Below are positions 21,426 through 21,637 of a stretch of DNA of 21,637 bases, piece after piece. This stretch comes from CAZLLV01 sp964560325 (GTDB lineage: Bacteria > Acidobacteriota > Thermoanaerobaculia > Multivoradales > DATKCC01). A program made the position numbers and the translations under genes. The number at the start of each line of letters is the position of its first letter. The first letter of the stretch is position 1. The stretch is from positions 1 to 21,637 of the forward strand of contig CAZLLV010000512.1 of NCBI GenBank assembly GCA_964560325.1, in the 5' to 3' direction. The notes under the pieces are model-generated. The model worked only from the letters and a program-made list of their open reading frames with translations. It did not search any database and was not told where the DNA came from.

Positions 21426-21637
21426 GGGCGGAGCGCAGCGATCGCCCGAGACATCCCCCTCACCCACCCCCGAAGTCGAGGGGCCGGGCCGGGGGCGATC
21501 GGGCCGCAGGTGGTTGAGCGAGCCGAGCCGGCAAGGCCGCCGGGAGTGCACTCCCGCCCCGGCGGCGAAGCGAACCCAGGCGAGGCCCACGGTGGCCGTC
21601 CTCCCAGCCGAGCCGTGCCGGAGGCCCGATCGCCCCC
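21426..21637 (-). repeat. Structured dispersed repeat, copy R2 (inverted, cut by window end)
   Basis: Reverse-complement copy of the 18841-19061 element, with the same block order: a 24-base near-identical block at 21426-21449, 19 identical bases at 21569-21587 and 24 identical bases at 21602-21625. Its own stem is visible: GGGGGCGATCGGGCC (21491-21505) pairs perfectly with GGCCCGATCGCCCCC (21623-21637), and the distal arm continues past the window. Compared with R1 the stem differs at two positions, each compensated on the opposite arm. An internal GGGAGTGCACTCCC palindrome (21543-21556) occupies the loop region and is not shared at that place with R1. Confidence 0.85.

Noticed and set aside
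18841..21637. Insertion sequence or composite transposon
   Set aside because: The two repeats are inverted and flank cargo, but no transposase or recombinase gene is present and target-site duplications cannot be shown. I kept a neutral call of structured repeat.

Overview
The window is about 21.6 kb of very GC-rich DNA from a bacterial chromosome. Genes are tightly packed, many start at GTG, and 4-bp stop/start overlaps are common. The gene mix (a TreY/TreZ/debranching operon, paired M16 peptidases with signal peptides, a sigma-54 type promoter, and a TPR gene followed by a small exported protein) fits Acidobacteriota (Thermoanaerobaculia-like) or a similar GC-rich soil or marine lineage. 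There is no rRNA or other taxonomic marker here, so this placement is inference.

Layout. 1-4165 (+): the end of treY, then treZ and glgX/treX, an overlapping operon for making trehalose from alpha-glucan. 4187-6271 (-): a formate/nitrite-transporter-family channel downstream of a GT4 glycosyltransferase; the glycosyltransferase has a near-perfect sigma-54 promoter with a large dyad upstream of it. 6555-9718 (-): two exported M16 peptidase genes, the first catalytic and the second lacking the zinc motif. 9863-11226 (+): a serine alpha/beta-hydrolase, then a two-gene small-protein module ending in a DUF2283 protein, resembling a toxin-antitoxin pair. 11250-15174 (-): polX and ligA, overlapping by 8 bp, a DNA repair/ligation unit. 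15325-17325 (+): a 666-residue orphan protein. 17322-18179 (-): a membrane-anchored alpha/beta-hydrolase. 18225-18524 (+): a small three-helix membrane protein.

Accessory end (about 18.5-21.6 kb). A gene-poor stretch holds a coding remnant and a 221-bp structured repeat (R1). Then come three co-directional genes: a 92-residue orphan, a TPR protein coupled to it by GTGA, and a 102-residue exported protein. A second copy of the repeat (R2) follows in the opposite orientation and runs off the window end. Each repeat copy is a long stem-loop, and the two stems differ at two base pairs by compensatory changes on both arms, so pairing appears to be conserved.

The most interesting candidate is this 19.3-21.3 kb cassette. 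A TPR gene followed by a small exported protein has the gene order of Rap-Phr (RRNPP) peptide-signalling modules, here outside the Firmicutes and bracketed by inverted structured repeats. The function is inferred from architecture only.
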